Shown here: in pieces, positions 35,845-44,206 of the stretch
Numbering within the stretch: position 1 is the stretch's first letter
How the letters are laid out: each line of letters begins with the position of its first letter
Source: Flavobacterium frigoris PS1
Lineage (GTDB): Bacteria > Bacteroidota > Bacteroidia > Flavobacteriales > Flavobacteriaceae
NCBI RefSeq assembly: GCF_000252125.1
Contig: NZ_AHKF01000016.1
Coordinates: 62,001 to 126,000, forward strand
Direction: 5' to 3'
Length of the DNA: 64,000 nucleotides
Made by a program: the position numbers and the translations under genes
Notes under the pieces: model-generated
The model's input: the letters and a program-made list of their open reading frames with translations, nothing else
Told to the model about the DNA's origin: nothing
The model's database searches: none

Positions 35845-36786
35845 TTATTTTGCTATTGTAATAGGAAGAGAGTAGAGAACTCTTACAGGGATGCCTCTCA
35901 TAACTCCTGGGACCCATTCTTTGTATTTTTTTAAAACTCTAATTGCTTCTTCGTCTAATCCGTAGCCAAGTCCTTTTATTATTTTAGTTTCAACAATACT
36001 ACCGTCCGTTTCAATTACAAATGTTAGGTATATTTTTCCAAAAACAGTATTCCGAGCTGCATTAGGAATTCTCATTGATTTTCCGATATAACTGTAAAAA
36101 TTATTCATTCCTTTTTTGGGTGCAGGATATTGATATGCTTTTTTATAGATGTGTTCAATATTTGAAGAGTCAATACTTATGCCGGAAATTAATTTTCCGT
36201 TTTCATAGTTTTCGACGAAAGTATAGTTCGGTTTTTTGCTACGCCCTTTCCAGTTTCCTTCATGGAAGCCGTCTTTTATTTTGCCGCTTTCAAAAAAACC
36301 CTCATTTGAATCTTCATAATCTCCATTGCCGTCAATTACGGTTTGGACATGTTCAGCATTCCAGAATTGATTTATTTTAGATTCAGAGCTAATCTCTTTT
36401 TCATTTTCTAAATATTCAATTTCGGATTTCGGTTGTCCGTTTTCGTACCAATGATACTGTTTGCCGCTTAGTCTGGATTTTATATATTTTGAGACTGTTT
36501 TTTTATTACCGTTTTCATAATAGTACACAAACTGTCCCTCTTTTACTAAATAATCTTTATTGGTAGACGTTCCTGCCATTTCTAAAGTCCCTGATTTGTA
36601 ATAATCAAAGACGTTGTAGATATTCTTGTCAGAATAGTAATCTTTAATAATCCTGTAATATTTGTAATTGTCTTCTGTTGATTCTTTCCATATGGAATCA
36701 AAGTAAACAATTTTACTAACTGGGGATTGTGAGAATGATAAAAATGGAATTAAAAATAGTAAGGCTAGATGTAAATTTGATTTCAT
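35845..36786 (-). CDS. TonB-C-terminal-domain protein with YwqK/MORN-like repeats
   Basis: The 313-aa protein has a signal peptide (ending at LSFSQ). Several repeats of the form YYENGNKK and WYENGQPKSEIEY (about 55-200) resemble YwqK/MORN-type repeats. The C-terminal 90 residues look like a TonB C-terminal domain (FGKIYLTFVIETDGSIVETKI, then YGLDEEAIRVLKKYKEWVPG). There is no inner-membrane anchor and Pro-rich linker as in true TonB, so energy transduction is unlikely; such periplasmic proteins are common in Bacteroidota with unknown roles. Confidence 0.78.
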   Translation of the reverse strand: MKSNLHLALLFLIPFLSFSQSPVSKIVYFDSIWKESTEDNYKYYRIIKDYYSDKNIYNVFDYYKSGTLEMAGTSTNKDYLVKEGQFVYYYENGNKKTVSKYIKSRLSGKQYHWYENGQPKSEIEYLENEKEISSESKINQFWNAEHVQTVIDGNGDYEDSNEGFFESGKIKDGFHEGNWKGRSKKPNYTFVENYENGKLISGISIDSSNIEHIYKKAYQYPAPKKGMNNFYSYIGKSMRIPNAARNTVFGKIYLTFVIETDGSIVETKIIKGLGYGLDEEAIRVLKKYKEWVPGVMRGIPVRVLYSLPITIAK

Positions 36787-36820
36787 AAATGTTTTTAATA
36801 AAAAAATAAATGTAATACTA

Positions 36821-37276
36821 TTAGTATAATTTAGCTATTTCTTTATTTACAAATTCTAAAAAGCGTTCGTCAGATTCTGTGAATGGATCTATCACATGAC
36901 TATCAATATCAATTTGACCAATATTCTCTCCATCTACAAATAAAGGGACTACGATTTCTGATTTTACCGTAAAACTGCAGGCAATATAATTATCTTGAGC
37001 CGCAACATCTGGAACCACAAAATTGTCATTAGAAACGGCAACTTGTCCGCAAATACCTTTGCCAAAAGGAATTACTGTATGATCTGTTTCTGCTCCTACA
37101 TACGGTCCTAAATGAAGTGTTTGAGTTTCTTGATTTGCAAAATAAAATCCAACCCAGTTGTAGTAGTCTATATTGTCCTGTAACAGTTGGCAAACGGCTA
37201 AAAGTTTTTCGTCTCTTGAAAGGGTAGTATTTATTGTAATTGCAGTTACTTGTGGTTGTAATTCCTGGAATGTCAT
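36821..37276 (-). CDS. Free methionine-(R)-sulfoxide reductase (GAF domain)
   Basis: With the ATG at 37276 this is a 151-aa single GAF-domain protein. The fRMsr signature is intact: NWVGFYF, FGKGICGQVAV, VVPDVAAQDNYIACSF (catalytic and resolving Cys) and KSEIVVPLFVDGENIGQIDIDS. It reduces free Met-R-sulfoxide in the cytosol. The longer frame begins at TTG 37318, but a -7 box (37294-37301) lies downstream of that TTG, so the ATG is preferred. Confidence 0.9.
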   Translation of the reverse strand: MTFQELQPQVTAITINTTLSRDEKLLAVCQLLQDNIDYYNWVGFYFANQETQTLHLGPYVGAETDHTVIPFGKGICGQVAVSNDNFVVPDVAAQDNYIACSFTVKSEIVVPLFVDGENIGQIDIDSHVIDPFTESDERFLEFVNKEIAKLY

Positions 37277-37293
37277 GTTTTTTTTTTTTAATA

Positions 37294-37301
37294 CAAAAGT
37301 A
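37294..37301 (-). promoter_or_regulatory. Candidate -7 box of the fRMsr gene
   Basis: Minus-strand TACTTTTG fits TAnnTTTG and lies 17 bases before the ATG at 37276. A TTG 14 bases further upstream is a possible but short-spaced -33 element. Confidence 0.45.
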
Positions 37302-37348
37302 TTTAAAGTCTCTTTCAAAAATTATATAAATTTGTTAAAAAATAGACT

Positions 37349-37900
37349 TTGAAAAAATATTTCAATAAATACAAACCTTTTTTACTTTTTCTGGCGAAGT
37401 TTTTTTTGACGTATATTATTCTAGCTCTTATTTATCAGGGATTTTTGAGAAGTTTTGGAGAGGATAAAATCGATTCGATCACCGAGTTGGTTGCCGAAAA
37501 CACAAAACAACTGCTGACACTATTTGATGCGGATTCTGATATAATAAAAATTGATTCTGAACCCTATATTAGATTGATTTACAATCAGCAATATGTAGCC
37601 AGAATGATAGAGGGCTGCAATGCTATTAGTATAATCGTTTTGTTCATTTCGTTTGTGGTTTCGTTTTCGGGCAGCGTTAAGTCTACCGTGCTTTTTATTT
37701 TGGGTGGAAGTCTAATTATTTATATATTAAATGTAGCTCGCATAGCTATTTTATGTGTGTTGATATATCTTTTTCCAAAGCAGCAAACATTGCTGCACGG
37801 TGTGCTTTTCCCGCTATTCATTTATGGTGTTGTTTTTATTTTATGGGTGATTTGGGTTAATAAATTTTCATTGTATGCTAAAAATACTGCTAACTCATAA
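37349..37900 (+). CDS. xrtF: Exosortase family protein XrtF
   Basis: The 183-aa membrane protein matches exosortase F of Flavobacteria. The presumed catalytic Cys90 is in MIEGCNAIS, the Arg131 in LNVARIAIL and the His150 in LLHGVLFP, each in or next to a hydrophobic span. Exosortases are thought to cleave and attach C-terminal sorting signals in the inner membrane. The start must be TTG at 37349: an in-frame TAG lies two codons upstream and no ATG or GTG follows in the N-terminus. It overlaps the next gene by 26 bases. Confidence 0.88.
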   Translation: MKKYFNKYKPFLLFLAKFFLTYIILALIYQGFLRSFGEDKIDSITELVAENTKQLLTLFDADSDIIKIDSEPYIRLIYNQQYVARMIEGCNAISIIVLFISFVVSFSGSVKSTVLFILGGSLIIYILNVARIAILCVLIYLFPKQQTLLHGVLFPLFIYGVVFILWVIWVNKFSLYAKNTANS

Positions 37901-38318
37901 ATTCAGATTTTTTATAGTACTATTATTTGTTCTCTCATTTGTCCTGATACGGGTCTATGAAGACAACTTGTTTTACGATCCTTTCCTTGATTATTTCAAA
38001 AGTGATTTTAATGATTTGCCGTTACCATTGTATAATCCTTTCCGTTTGTTTACTAGCTTACTGTTTCGCTATGGATTAAATATGTCGCTTTCATTAGCAT
38101 TGATTTACACCCTTTTTAAAGATATTGGAATGGTTAAATTTGCCTCATTTTTGTATGCTTTTTTCTTCGTTCTTCTAATTTTTTCTTTCCAGGCCATAAT
38201 CTGGGTTTATGGCGAGCATAATAATCTAGTGCTTTTTTATGTTCGAAGATTTCTTATTCAGCCCATATTTATCCTATTGTTTATTCCCGCATTTTATTAT
38301 CAAAAGCTACATAAATAG
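37875..38318 (+). CDS. Exosortase F system-associated membrane protein
   Basis: The 147-aa protein has four hydrophobic segments and a soluble loop with YEDNLFYDPFLDYFKSDF, followed by PLPLYNPFRLF. This is the pattern of the small protein always encoded next to XrtF in Flavobacteria. It overlaps xrtF by 26 bases on the same strand, suggesting coupled synthesis and a complex in the inner membrane. No independent biochemical function is known. Confidence 0.85.
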   Translation: MLKILLTHKFRFFIVLLFVLSFVLIRVYEDNLFYDPFLDYFKSDFNDLPLPLYNPFRLFTSLLFRYGLNMSLSLALIYTLFKDIGMVKFASFLYAFFFVLLIFSFQAIIWVYGEHNNLVLFYVRRFLIQPIFILLFIPAFYYQKLHK

Positions 38319-38375
38319 TTATTTTTATGTATCTTTAATTGGTTTTATTTTATTGATAATCAATTAGGTATGTAG

Positions 38376-39206
38376 ATGAAAATTGTAAAGCATTCAGGGG
38401 ACATCGTTGATTTTAATCCTGAAAAACTCAAAAAGTCACTTATGAAATCGGGCGCTAGTCCAGCTGTAGTTGAGGGTATTTTACGCATAATTCGTAAAGA
38501 ACTCTACGAAGGGATATCAACAAAGAAAATCTATAAAAAGGCTTTTGGGTTACTTAAAAAGGAGGCTAACTCCCATGCAGCACGATATAATCTAAGGGCA
38601 GGTCTTCAAGCATTAGGTCCAGCAGGTTTTTTCTTCGAAAAATATATTGCTCGACTCTTTACTGCGGAAGGCTATTTAACGGTGACTAATTTGATTTTAC
38701 AGGGAAAGTGTGTTTCTCATGAGATAGACGTTCTAGCTAAAAAAGACAATGCAGTTATGATGATTGAATGTAAGTTTCATTCTCGAAGAGATGCTGTTTC
38801 TGATGTCAAAGTCCCTTTGTATGTTTTCTCCAGATTTAATGATTTGAAAGATAAGCAACATGTTATTTTTTCATTAAAAGATACTGTTTCAAAATGTTGG
38901 ATAGCTACTAATAATCGCTTTACCTCAGATGCGATAGATTTTTCAAAATGTTCGGGAATGAGCTTATTAAGCTGGGATTATCCAAAAAACAACAATTTGA
39001 AAACTAAAAATGATATTGATTGTCTTTATCCAGTGACTTGTTTAACGACTCTTTCGCTGGCTGAAAAAGATAAATTGTTAGTGCTTGATATACTCTTAGC
39101 AAAGGAATTAGTTAATAACTCAGATCCTCTTGAAAAAATAGGATTGAGCTCAAATAGAATAAAAAATGTTTTAAAAGAGGTTACAGAATTATGCAGGTGT
39201 GATTAA
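38376..39206 (+). CDS. ATP-cone protein with Mrr-like PD-(D/E)XK nuclease domain
   Basis: The 276-aa protein starts with an ATP-cone (about 1-85; MKIVKHSGDIVDFNPEKLKK, then SHAARYNLR). A Mrr-type restriction-endonuclease-like domain follows (about 85-205), with FFFEKYIARLF, then EIDVLAKK and MMIECKFH providing the D...ExK catalytic pattern. The C-terminal 70 residues are helical. ATP-cones sense ATP/dATP in ribonucleotide reductases; fused to a nuclease fold this may be a nucleotide-responsive DNA-processing enzyme. It precedes a beta-CASP hydrolase by 32 bases. Not enough context to call a defence system. Confidence 0.78.
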   Translation: MKIVKHSGDIVDFNPEKLKKSLMKSGASPAVVEGILRIIRKELYEGISTKKIYKKAFGLLKKEANSHAARYNLRAGLQALGPAGFFFEKYIARLFTAEGYLTVTNLILQGKCVSHEIDVLAKKDNAVMMIECKFHSRRDAVSDVKVPLYVFSRFNDLKDKQHVIFSLKDTVSKCWIATNNRFTSDAIDFSKCSGMSLLSWDYPKNNNLKTKNDIDCLYPVTCLTTLSLAEKDKLLVLDILLAKELVNNSDPLEKIGLSSNRIKNVLKEVTELCRCD

Positions 39207-39238
39207 ATTATCTAGTTATTTAACAAAAAAACAAGGTC

Positions 39239-40594
39239 ATGAAAATAAAATTTATCGGAGCAGCGGGAACGGTGACAGGTTCAAAAACATTGATTGAAAG
39301 CAATGGAATTCGGATTTTGATAGATTGTGGGCTTTTTCAAGGAATTAAACCCTTGAGGGAGCTCAATTGGGAACCTTTGCCTGTTTTGGCTTCAACAATT
39401 GATTTTGTACTACTGACTCATGGTCATTTGGACCACTGCGGTTGGTTACCTAGGTTAGTTGATCAAGGTTTCAAAGGGAAAATTTATTGCAGCGAGCCGA
39501 CAAAAGCAATTGCAAAGTTAATTCTATTAGACAGCGCCAAAATACAAGAGGAGGAAGCTGAAAAAGCAAATAAAGAAAAGTATTCTAAACATGAAGTTGC
39601 ACAGCCGCTATATAATGTTGAACAAGCAAAAAAAGTATTTCCTCTTTTTAGGGTTGTGAAAACAAATGAAGACGTTCACTTGGATGCTCAAATTACTGCT
39701 ATTTTTGTTAATGCGGGTCATATTATTGGTGCTTGCAGTATTGAACTAACAATAGAAAACAAAACATTGGCGTTTTCCGGGGATATTGGTCGTGATAATG
39801 ACGCGCTGATGTATCCGCCTACCAAGCCTAAAAAAGCTGATTATGTGTTTCTTGAAAGTACCTATGGAAACAGAATACACCCAAATACGGATGTCAAGTT
39901 AGAATTGGAGATGTATATAAATAACACGATTAAAAATGGGGGCACAGTTATAATACCAAGTTTTGCAGTCGAACGTGCGCAAATGGTGATGTATTTATTG
40001 TGGCAGCTCAGAGAAGAAGATAAAATCCCTAATGTCCCATATATCATTGATTCTCCCATGGGAGTGAGTGCGTTCGATATATTTTTTGAAAATTTGAAAT
40101 GGCATAAATTATCAATTGAAGATTGCGTAGCGATAGGTAAAATGTTTACAATGATTTCTGATTATCGGGAAACGATTGAAACAATTTATAACAAACAACC
40201 TAAAGTGGTGATTGCTGCCAGCGGTATGGTAACTGGCGGAAGAGTGTTGAGTTATTTAGAACGCTATATCGAATTAGCAGAAACTACGGTGATTATTGTA
40301 GGCTATCAGGCAGAAGGTACTCGTGGTAGGAAATTGTTAGAAGGCGCTAAGGAGGTTAAAATCTATGGAAAATACTATCCTGTAATGGCAAAAATCCTCG
40401 AAATAGAAGGCTTGTCTGCGCATGGTGACCAAAAAGATTTACTCAATTGGCTTTCAGAATTGGAAAACAAGCCTGAAAAAGTATTCTTGGTTCACGGTGA
40501 AAATCAACCTGCAGATGAACTCCGAATTAAAATAGGGGAGCAGTATGGTTTTGATTGCTCCGTTCCGCTGATGGGACAAGAATTTGAGATTTAA
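39239..40594 (+). CDS. Beta-CASP metallo-beta-lactamase-fold hydrolase (RNA-specificity type)
   Basis: The 451-aa protein has the MBL core with THGHLDHCG (about 61-69), further zinc ligands at NAGHIIGACS and FSGDIGRD, and the beta-CASP insertion. Its C-terminal motifs are VVIAASGMVTGGRVLSYL and LSAHGDQKDLL. The family includes RNA 3'-processing and 5'-exonucleases related to CPSF73. It follows the ATP-cone nuclease-like gene closely on the same strand, so they may form one unit. The 238 bases after it contain no recognised feature. Confidence 0.9.
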   Translation: MKIKFIGAAGTVTGSKTLIESNGIRILIDCGLFQGIKPLRELNWEPLPVLASTIDFVLLTHGHLDHCGWLPRLVDQGFKGKIYCSEPTKAIAKLILLDSAKIQEEEAEKANKEKYSKHEVAQPLYNVEQAKKVFPLFRVVKTNEDVHLDAQITAIFVNAGHIIGACSIELTIENKTLAFSGDIGRDNDALMYPPTKPKKADYVFLESTYGNRIHPNTDVKLELEMYINNTIKNGGTVIIPSFAVERAQMVMYLLWQLREEDKIPNVPYIIDSPMGVSAFDIFFENLKWHKLSIEDCVAIGKMFTMISDYRETIETIYNKQPKVVIAASGMVTGGRVLSYLERYIELAETTVIIVGYQAEGTRGRKLLEGAKEVKIYGKYYPVMAKILEIEGLSAHGDQKDLLNWLSELENKPEKVFLVHGENQPADELRIKIGEQYGFDCSVPLMGQEFEI

Positions 40595-40832
40595 ATTAGT
40601 TGAATTGATATAAAACAGCAATTAATATTCGATCAGTAAGTTTGTGTTTTGATTTTTTTTTTTAGATAATTTAAGTTTTATTATTGATGCAGTATTTTTG
40701 CAATGTTCTAGTCGCAAATAATATTGCTTCTTCAAGCGTTAATAAAACTGTAAAACTATTCAATATATTGTGGTTGAAGTAAATTATGATTACTTTCACG
40801 CACGAATTATTTTAGCACAAACACCCCACTGA

Positions 40833-41516
40833 ATGAATAGCTTTGATTGGAAGAATTTAATTGACCCACTTTTTTATATTCACTTTGATGTGAATGGAAT
40901 AAAATTAGGGATTTATATCGTATTGTTTATTGTTTTTGCGGAAACAGGATTGTTTGCAGGGTTCTTTTTGCCTGGGGACAGTTTGCTTTTTTTAGCAGGG
41001 ATCTATAACCGTGAATTGATAGAAAATGTGCTTTTTATAGACAGCGCTTTTATTAACGTTATGATATTGTCTACTTCGGTGGCAATAGCTGGTGTTTTAG
41101 GTAATATAGTAGGGTATTGGTTTGGGTCTAAAAGCGGATATTATCTCTATAATAAAAAGGATACTTTTTGGTTTAAGAAGAAATATCTAGTACAATCAAA
41201 AGATTTCTTCGAGAGACATGGAGGTAGAGCTATTATTTTTGCAAGATTCTTGCCTATATTTAGAACTTTTGCTCCTATTGTAGCAGGTATTGTAACTATG
41301 GATAAAAAGAAGTTTATGTTTTACAATGTCGTAAGTTCTTTCCTTTGGTCTTTTACATTAATTTTTGCAGGACACTATTTATATGGTTTCTTATTGAATA
41401 ATTATCAAATCGACTTAAAGAATCATATTGAATTAATAATTATTGGTTTAGTGGTATTAACGCTTTCTCCAGTATTGCTTAAATTAGCTAAAAAAAACAC
41501 AGTAACTGAAGATTAA
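40833..41516 (+). CDS. DedA-family membrane protein
   Basis: The 227-aa inner-membrane protein has the DedA/VTT signatures: FAETGLFAGFFLPGDSLLFL, GNIVGYWFGSKSG and FFERHGGRAIIFARFLPIFR, followed by TFAPIVAG. Five to six membrane segments are predicted. Members of the family are implicated in lipid scrambling and membrane homeostasis. It stands alone and is followed by a strong terminator. Confidence 0.92.
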   Translation: MNSFDWKNLIDPLFYIHFDVNGIKLGIYIVLFIVFAETGLFAGFFLPGDSLLFLAGIYNRELIENVLFIDSAFINVMILSTSVAIAGVLGNIVGYWFGSKSGYYLYNKKDTFWFKKKYLVQSKDFFERHGGRAIIFARFLPIFRTFAPIVAGIVTMDKKKFMFYNVVSSFLWSFTLIFAGHYLYGFLLNNYQIDLKNHIELIIIGLVVLTLSPVLLKLAKKNTVTED

Positions 41517-41571
41517 AAATAGAGTAATCAGTTTTAAAAGTTAGTTTTTATTTGCATTATATATACTAAAT

Positions 41572-41606
41572 AAAAAATCCGTTCACTTTTGGTGAACGGA
41601 TTTTTT
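41572..41606 (+). terminator. Terminator of the dedA-like gene
   Basis: A perfect 15-bp stem (AAAAAATCCGTTCAC and its complement; 41572-41586 and 41592-41606) has a 5-base loop and a T-tract on the plus strand. Confidence 0.88.
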
Positions 41607-41624
41607 TATGATAAATGGTTTGGA

Positions 41625-41786
41625 ATTACATCATTCCTGGCATACCGCCACCTATTGGTTTGCCCATGCCATAATTTTCTTTAAAATTACCACTATTAAT
41701 GTTTTTATATCTTCCATAAAATTATCAGAAGGAATGTAATCTATAATGGTTTTTCTAATTTTTACTTTTTCAAATGTAAGCAATAA
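41625..41786 (-). pseudogene. Fusion remnant: 5' part of the 42.6-43.5 kb gene joined to the groEL 3' end
   Basis: On the minus strand, the part from 41786 to about 41675 copies the first 35 or so codons of the gene at 42577-43470 (TFEKVKIRKTIIDYIPSD), with a 1-base deletion near codon 28. It then runs in the shifted frame into [20 protein letters not shown] and a stop. That tail matches the groEL end ([11 protein letters not shown]): bases 41625-41652 are identical to 44488-44515. Together with the hairpin at 41803-41826 this accounts for the 321-bp gap between dedA and the next gene. Confidence 0.78.
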
Positions 41787-41812
41787 TCTATAAAATAATT
41801 AAATCCTGCTCT
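41731..41812. repeat. 82-bp perfect direct repeat, copy 1
   Basis: Identical base for base to 43418-43499. Similarity continues to about 41827, including a stem AATCCTGC/GCAGGATT that may terminate the gene ending at 41838, and with mismatches leftward to about 41683. Confidence 0.9.
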
Positions 41813-41837
41813 TGGTATGGGCAGGATTCTTTGATTC

Positions 41838-42590
41838 TTATTGTTTTAGTTTTTTAAAGAATGATAAATAGCTGTAATAATCTGTAATTTTAACTTCATC
41901 TATTGACATGCTAAAAGTGGATTTTGGATATAAAAGTGTGTCATTATTATAACGACGGGGATTATATATAAACTCGAATTTGGCTATGTCTAATTTATTT
42001 TCAAGTATAAACTCTTTTTCAAAGAGAGGTATTGGTAATTTTACTCCTTTGTTAGAAAAATAGACTTTTACTGTGTCAGCATAGGATATATCTTTTTTAT
42101 TTAAAGTAATGTATTTCCGGATTAGATTGTATTTTTTTCCATCGCAGATTTTTTGTTCAGATACTAATTTGTAATTATTAAAAACTATAATTGGTTTTAA
42201 AGGAAACCCATGATCACCTAGTAATGTATCAATAACTATTATTTTATTTACAATCAGTTTTTTTGAATCAGTATAATATCCAAATCCATCCGTCTCTTTA
42301 AAAACTCCTAATTGAAAATAGGTATTTGGATTTGGTAAAGTGTCATTAACTTCTCCATCCTGTGGGAACTCATACAAAACATAATCTTTGTAGGTAATAA
42401 CGTAATTATATGATACAAGGTCAAAATAGGCATTACGGTCTTTCAACCTTATTGGCCAATGTTTTGTGATTTTAAATTTCCGAATTGAATCTTTAGTTAT
42501 GTATTTTACAAATGAAAATGACATTAATATTAAAATCCCTAAAGAAGCTAATTTGGTTAATTTTCTAATTATTATTTTATTGATCACCAT
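41838..42590 (-). CDS. Membrane-anchored protein of unknown function
   Basis: About 250 aa; two ATGs are possible (42596 and 42590, both inside the end of the upstream gene). An N-terminal hydrophobic segment (LASLGILILMSFSFVKYI) is followed by a long beta-rich part with many Lys, Tyr and Asp residues (YNYVITYKDYVLYEF, LIVNKIIVIDTLLGDHGFP). No family is recognised. Overlap with the preceding gene by 14-20 bases suggests co-translation. Probably an envelope protein of the small accessory patch between dedA and groEL. Confidence 0.62.
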   Translation of the reverse strand: MVINKIIIRKLTKLASLGILILMSFSFVKYITKDSIRKFKITKHWPIRLKDRNAYFDLVSYNYVITYKDYVLYEFPQDGEVNDTLPNPNTYFQLGVFKETDGFGYYTDSKKLIVNKIIVIDTLLGDHGFPLKPIIVFNNYKLVSEQKICDGKKYNLIRKYITLNKKDISYADTVKVYFSNKGVKLPIPLFEKEFILENKLDIAKFEFIYNPRRYNNDTLLYPKSTFSMSIDEVKITDYYSYLSFFKKLKQ

Positions 42591-43470
42591 CTGCATAAGG
42601 TCTTTTTACACTATAACTTGTGAAGTTATCTTCTTTTGTTTTGAGTGCAATACCGCCACAATTTAATACTGCTTTTACGTTAAAATTTATATTTATTGTA
42701 GCTGTTTTTGGATTATTTACAATAGCAGAAACACTGTTTATAGTGTGAGTCACATCAAACAATGAATTATCTGTTGTTTGGTAAACAGATTCATGTGTTA
42801 TACTTACCCACTCCCAGTGATTATGAGCTCTATTGTGAATACCTGTATCTACGGATTGAAGAGTGATACCGTAACCTGTATAAAAACGCCAAGTATATCT
42901 CACAGTTCTTGATGAACTATCATCAAATGTTACAACTGAATTAATGTCTTCAGATATAGATTGTCCATATGATGAATCAAACGTACTTTCAAGGTCTCTA
43001 CATTCATTTTCAGGATCTGTTGGATCTTCATCACCATCTTGACACCAAGGCCAATCATTATTAACTGCACAGTCATAAGGATTTTCTTCAATATCTGGTT
43101 CTTCTATCCATTCACATTCATAAACACTATAAGTGTAGTTTGTACAAACTTCCTCTCCTCCTGGGCCAACACAAATTTCATATTCAATTTCACGGTCACC
43201 ACAAACGTAGCCTAGGCTAGTAGCTGTTTTAGATGTCTTTTTTTGTTTTGTGATTGACTCCGTCCGTTTTAATTTTTTATTTACAACACCTTTTGATAAG
43301 ACCCAGACCATAGTATAATTGTCTTTTGGGTTTTTAAATGAAACTTCGCCATCAAATTGCTTTGATTTAAAGTTACCGCTATTGATTTCTTTTATATCTC
43401 CCATAAATGTATCCGATGGAATGTAATCTATAATGGTTTTTCTAATTTTTACTTTTTCAAATGTAAGCAA
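42577..43470 (-). CDS. Cys-rich protein of unknown function, possibly 5'-truncated
   Basis: A 297-codon frame whose only start candidate is a TTG at 43470; an in-frame stop lies 5 codons further upstream and there is no signal peptide. The middle contains many Cys residues (GYVCGDREIEYEICVGPGG, YECEWIEEP, DCAVNNDWPWCQDG) and acidic runs. The C-terminal half is beta-rich (WRFYTGYGITLQSVDTG, HNHWEWVSITHES). No family is recognised. The leader and first 35 codons are duplicated at 41.7 kb. The missing ATG and signal suggest it lost its 5' end through rearrangement, though expression from the TTG is possible. Confidence 0.5.
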   Translation of the reverse strand: MLTFEKVKIRKTIIDYIPSDTFMGDIKEINSGNFKSKQFDGEVSFKNPKDNYTMVWVLSKGVVNKKLKRTESITKQKKTSKTATSLGYVCGDREIEYEICVGPGGEEVCTNYTYSVYECEWIEEPDIEENPYDCAVNNDWPWCQDGDEDPTDPENECRDLESTFDSSYGQSISEDINSVVTFDDSSSRTVRYTWRFYTGYGITLQSVDTGIHNRAHNHWEWVSITHESVYQTTDNSLFDVTHTINSVSAIVNNPKTATININFNVKAVLNCGGIALKTKEDNFTSYSVKRPYADGDQ

Positions 43471-43499
43471 TAATCTATAAAATAATTAAATCCTGCTCT
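43418..43499. repeat. 82-bp perfect direct repeat, copy 2
   Basis: Same sequence as 41731-41812. It covers the first codons and leader of the Cys-rich gene and ends in a hairpin (about 43490-43513) that probably terminates the 135-aa gene upstream. Confidence 0.9.
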
Positions 43500-43583
43500 G
43501 GGTATGGGCAGAATTGATAGTTTAAGTTGCTTCTTAATTTTTTTGATAAAAAAGAGAAATAGTTTCGGCCGAATTGTAGTCCA

Positions 43584-43991
43584 CTAATAGCGAGTCAAAA
43601 TATCTTTTACAATATATCCCTTTAAAATATTTTTTCCTTCGTTCGTAGCTTTATATTTAAGTGTTTTTTCTATTCCTTTTACCTCTTTCTTGGTAATAAA
43701 ATCTTGCCAAACAATTCTTATGTAATAATTATTCAAATCACTTCTTAAGTAAAAAGTAGTAGTATTAATTACGTTTCTATTATTAGCTGGAGAAAGACTA
43801 ATTATTAAAGCAGGCTTTATTTTTAAATCGGCCAACAAAACAGCACATGGCTTTCCAATATATTTCTCTTTATTTAACCTAATCTCTTTTATTTGGCTAA
43901 TGGTATCGTTTTCTTTTACTTGAGCTTGTACATTCCCAATGTTAAAAATAAAGAGTATTAGAATTAGGCATATTTTCGTTATATTTTTCAT
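43584..43991 (-). CDS. Small secreted protein of unknown function
   Basis: The 135-aa protein has a clear signal peptide (MKNITKICLILILFIFNIG ... QAQ). The mature part is 110 residues with beta-strand-like segments (KPCAVLLADLKIKPALIISL, TTTFYLRSDLNNYYIRIVW). No family is recognised. It starts 5 bases after the 69-aa frame on the same strand, suggesting one transcript. Confidence 0.65.
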   Translation of the reverse strand: MKNITKICLILILFIFNIGNVQAQVKENDTISQIKEIRLNKEKYIGKPCAVLLADLKIKPALIISLSPANNRNVINTTTFYLRSDLNNYYIRIVWQDFITKKEVKGIEKTLKYKATNEGKNILKGYIVKDILTRY

Positions 43992-43996
43992 AGCAT

Positions 43997-44206
43997 TTAA
44001 TTTAAATTACAATTAGTTGTTTTTGTATATATTGTTTTTGTGGGGTCGCTGAGGTCTAGATAGGAATTCACAAAAATGGGGATAAAATTTCCATTATTGT
44101 CCATTTTATTCAAAGTGATTCCTATATTATGATTTTGTAATACAAATGCCAATGCAATTTCAAAAGCCTCATCATCTGATTTGCCTACAAGCAACATATT
44201 TGCCAT
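43997..44206 (-). CDS. Short protein, probably the intact end of a gene with a lost start
   Basis: The 69-aa frame (from ATG 44206) reads MANMLLVGKSDDEAFEIALA ... and ends KTTNCNLN. The same frame stays open upstream for about 43 more codons to a stop near 44337, reading KKQILFLYYTFDFF near its beginning and HDWKIESSIGLEFNDV just before the ATG, but with no ATG, GTG or TTG at a sensible place. This suggests an originally longer secreted protein whose start codon was lost. No family is recognised. Confidence 0.42.
   Translation of the reverse strand: MANMLLVGKSDDEAFEIALAFVLQNHNIGITLNKMDNNGNFIPIFVNSYLDLSDPTKTIYTKTTNCNLN

Noticed and set aside
36821-37318. 165-aa version of the GAF protein starting at TTG
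   Set aside because: A -7 box lies downstream of that TTG, so the codons before 37276 are probably not transcribed.
41731-43499. Insertion sequence or composite element flanked by the 82-bp repeats
   Set aside because: There is no transposase, no terminal inverted repeats at the repeat ends and no target duplication; partial gene duplication fits better.
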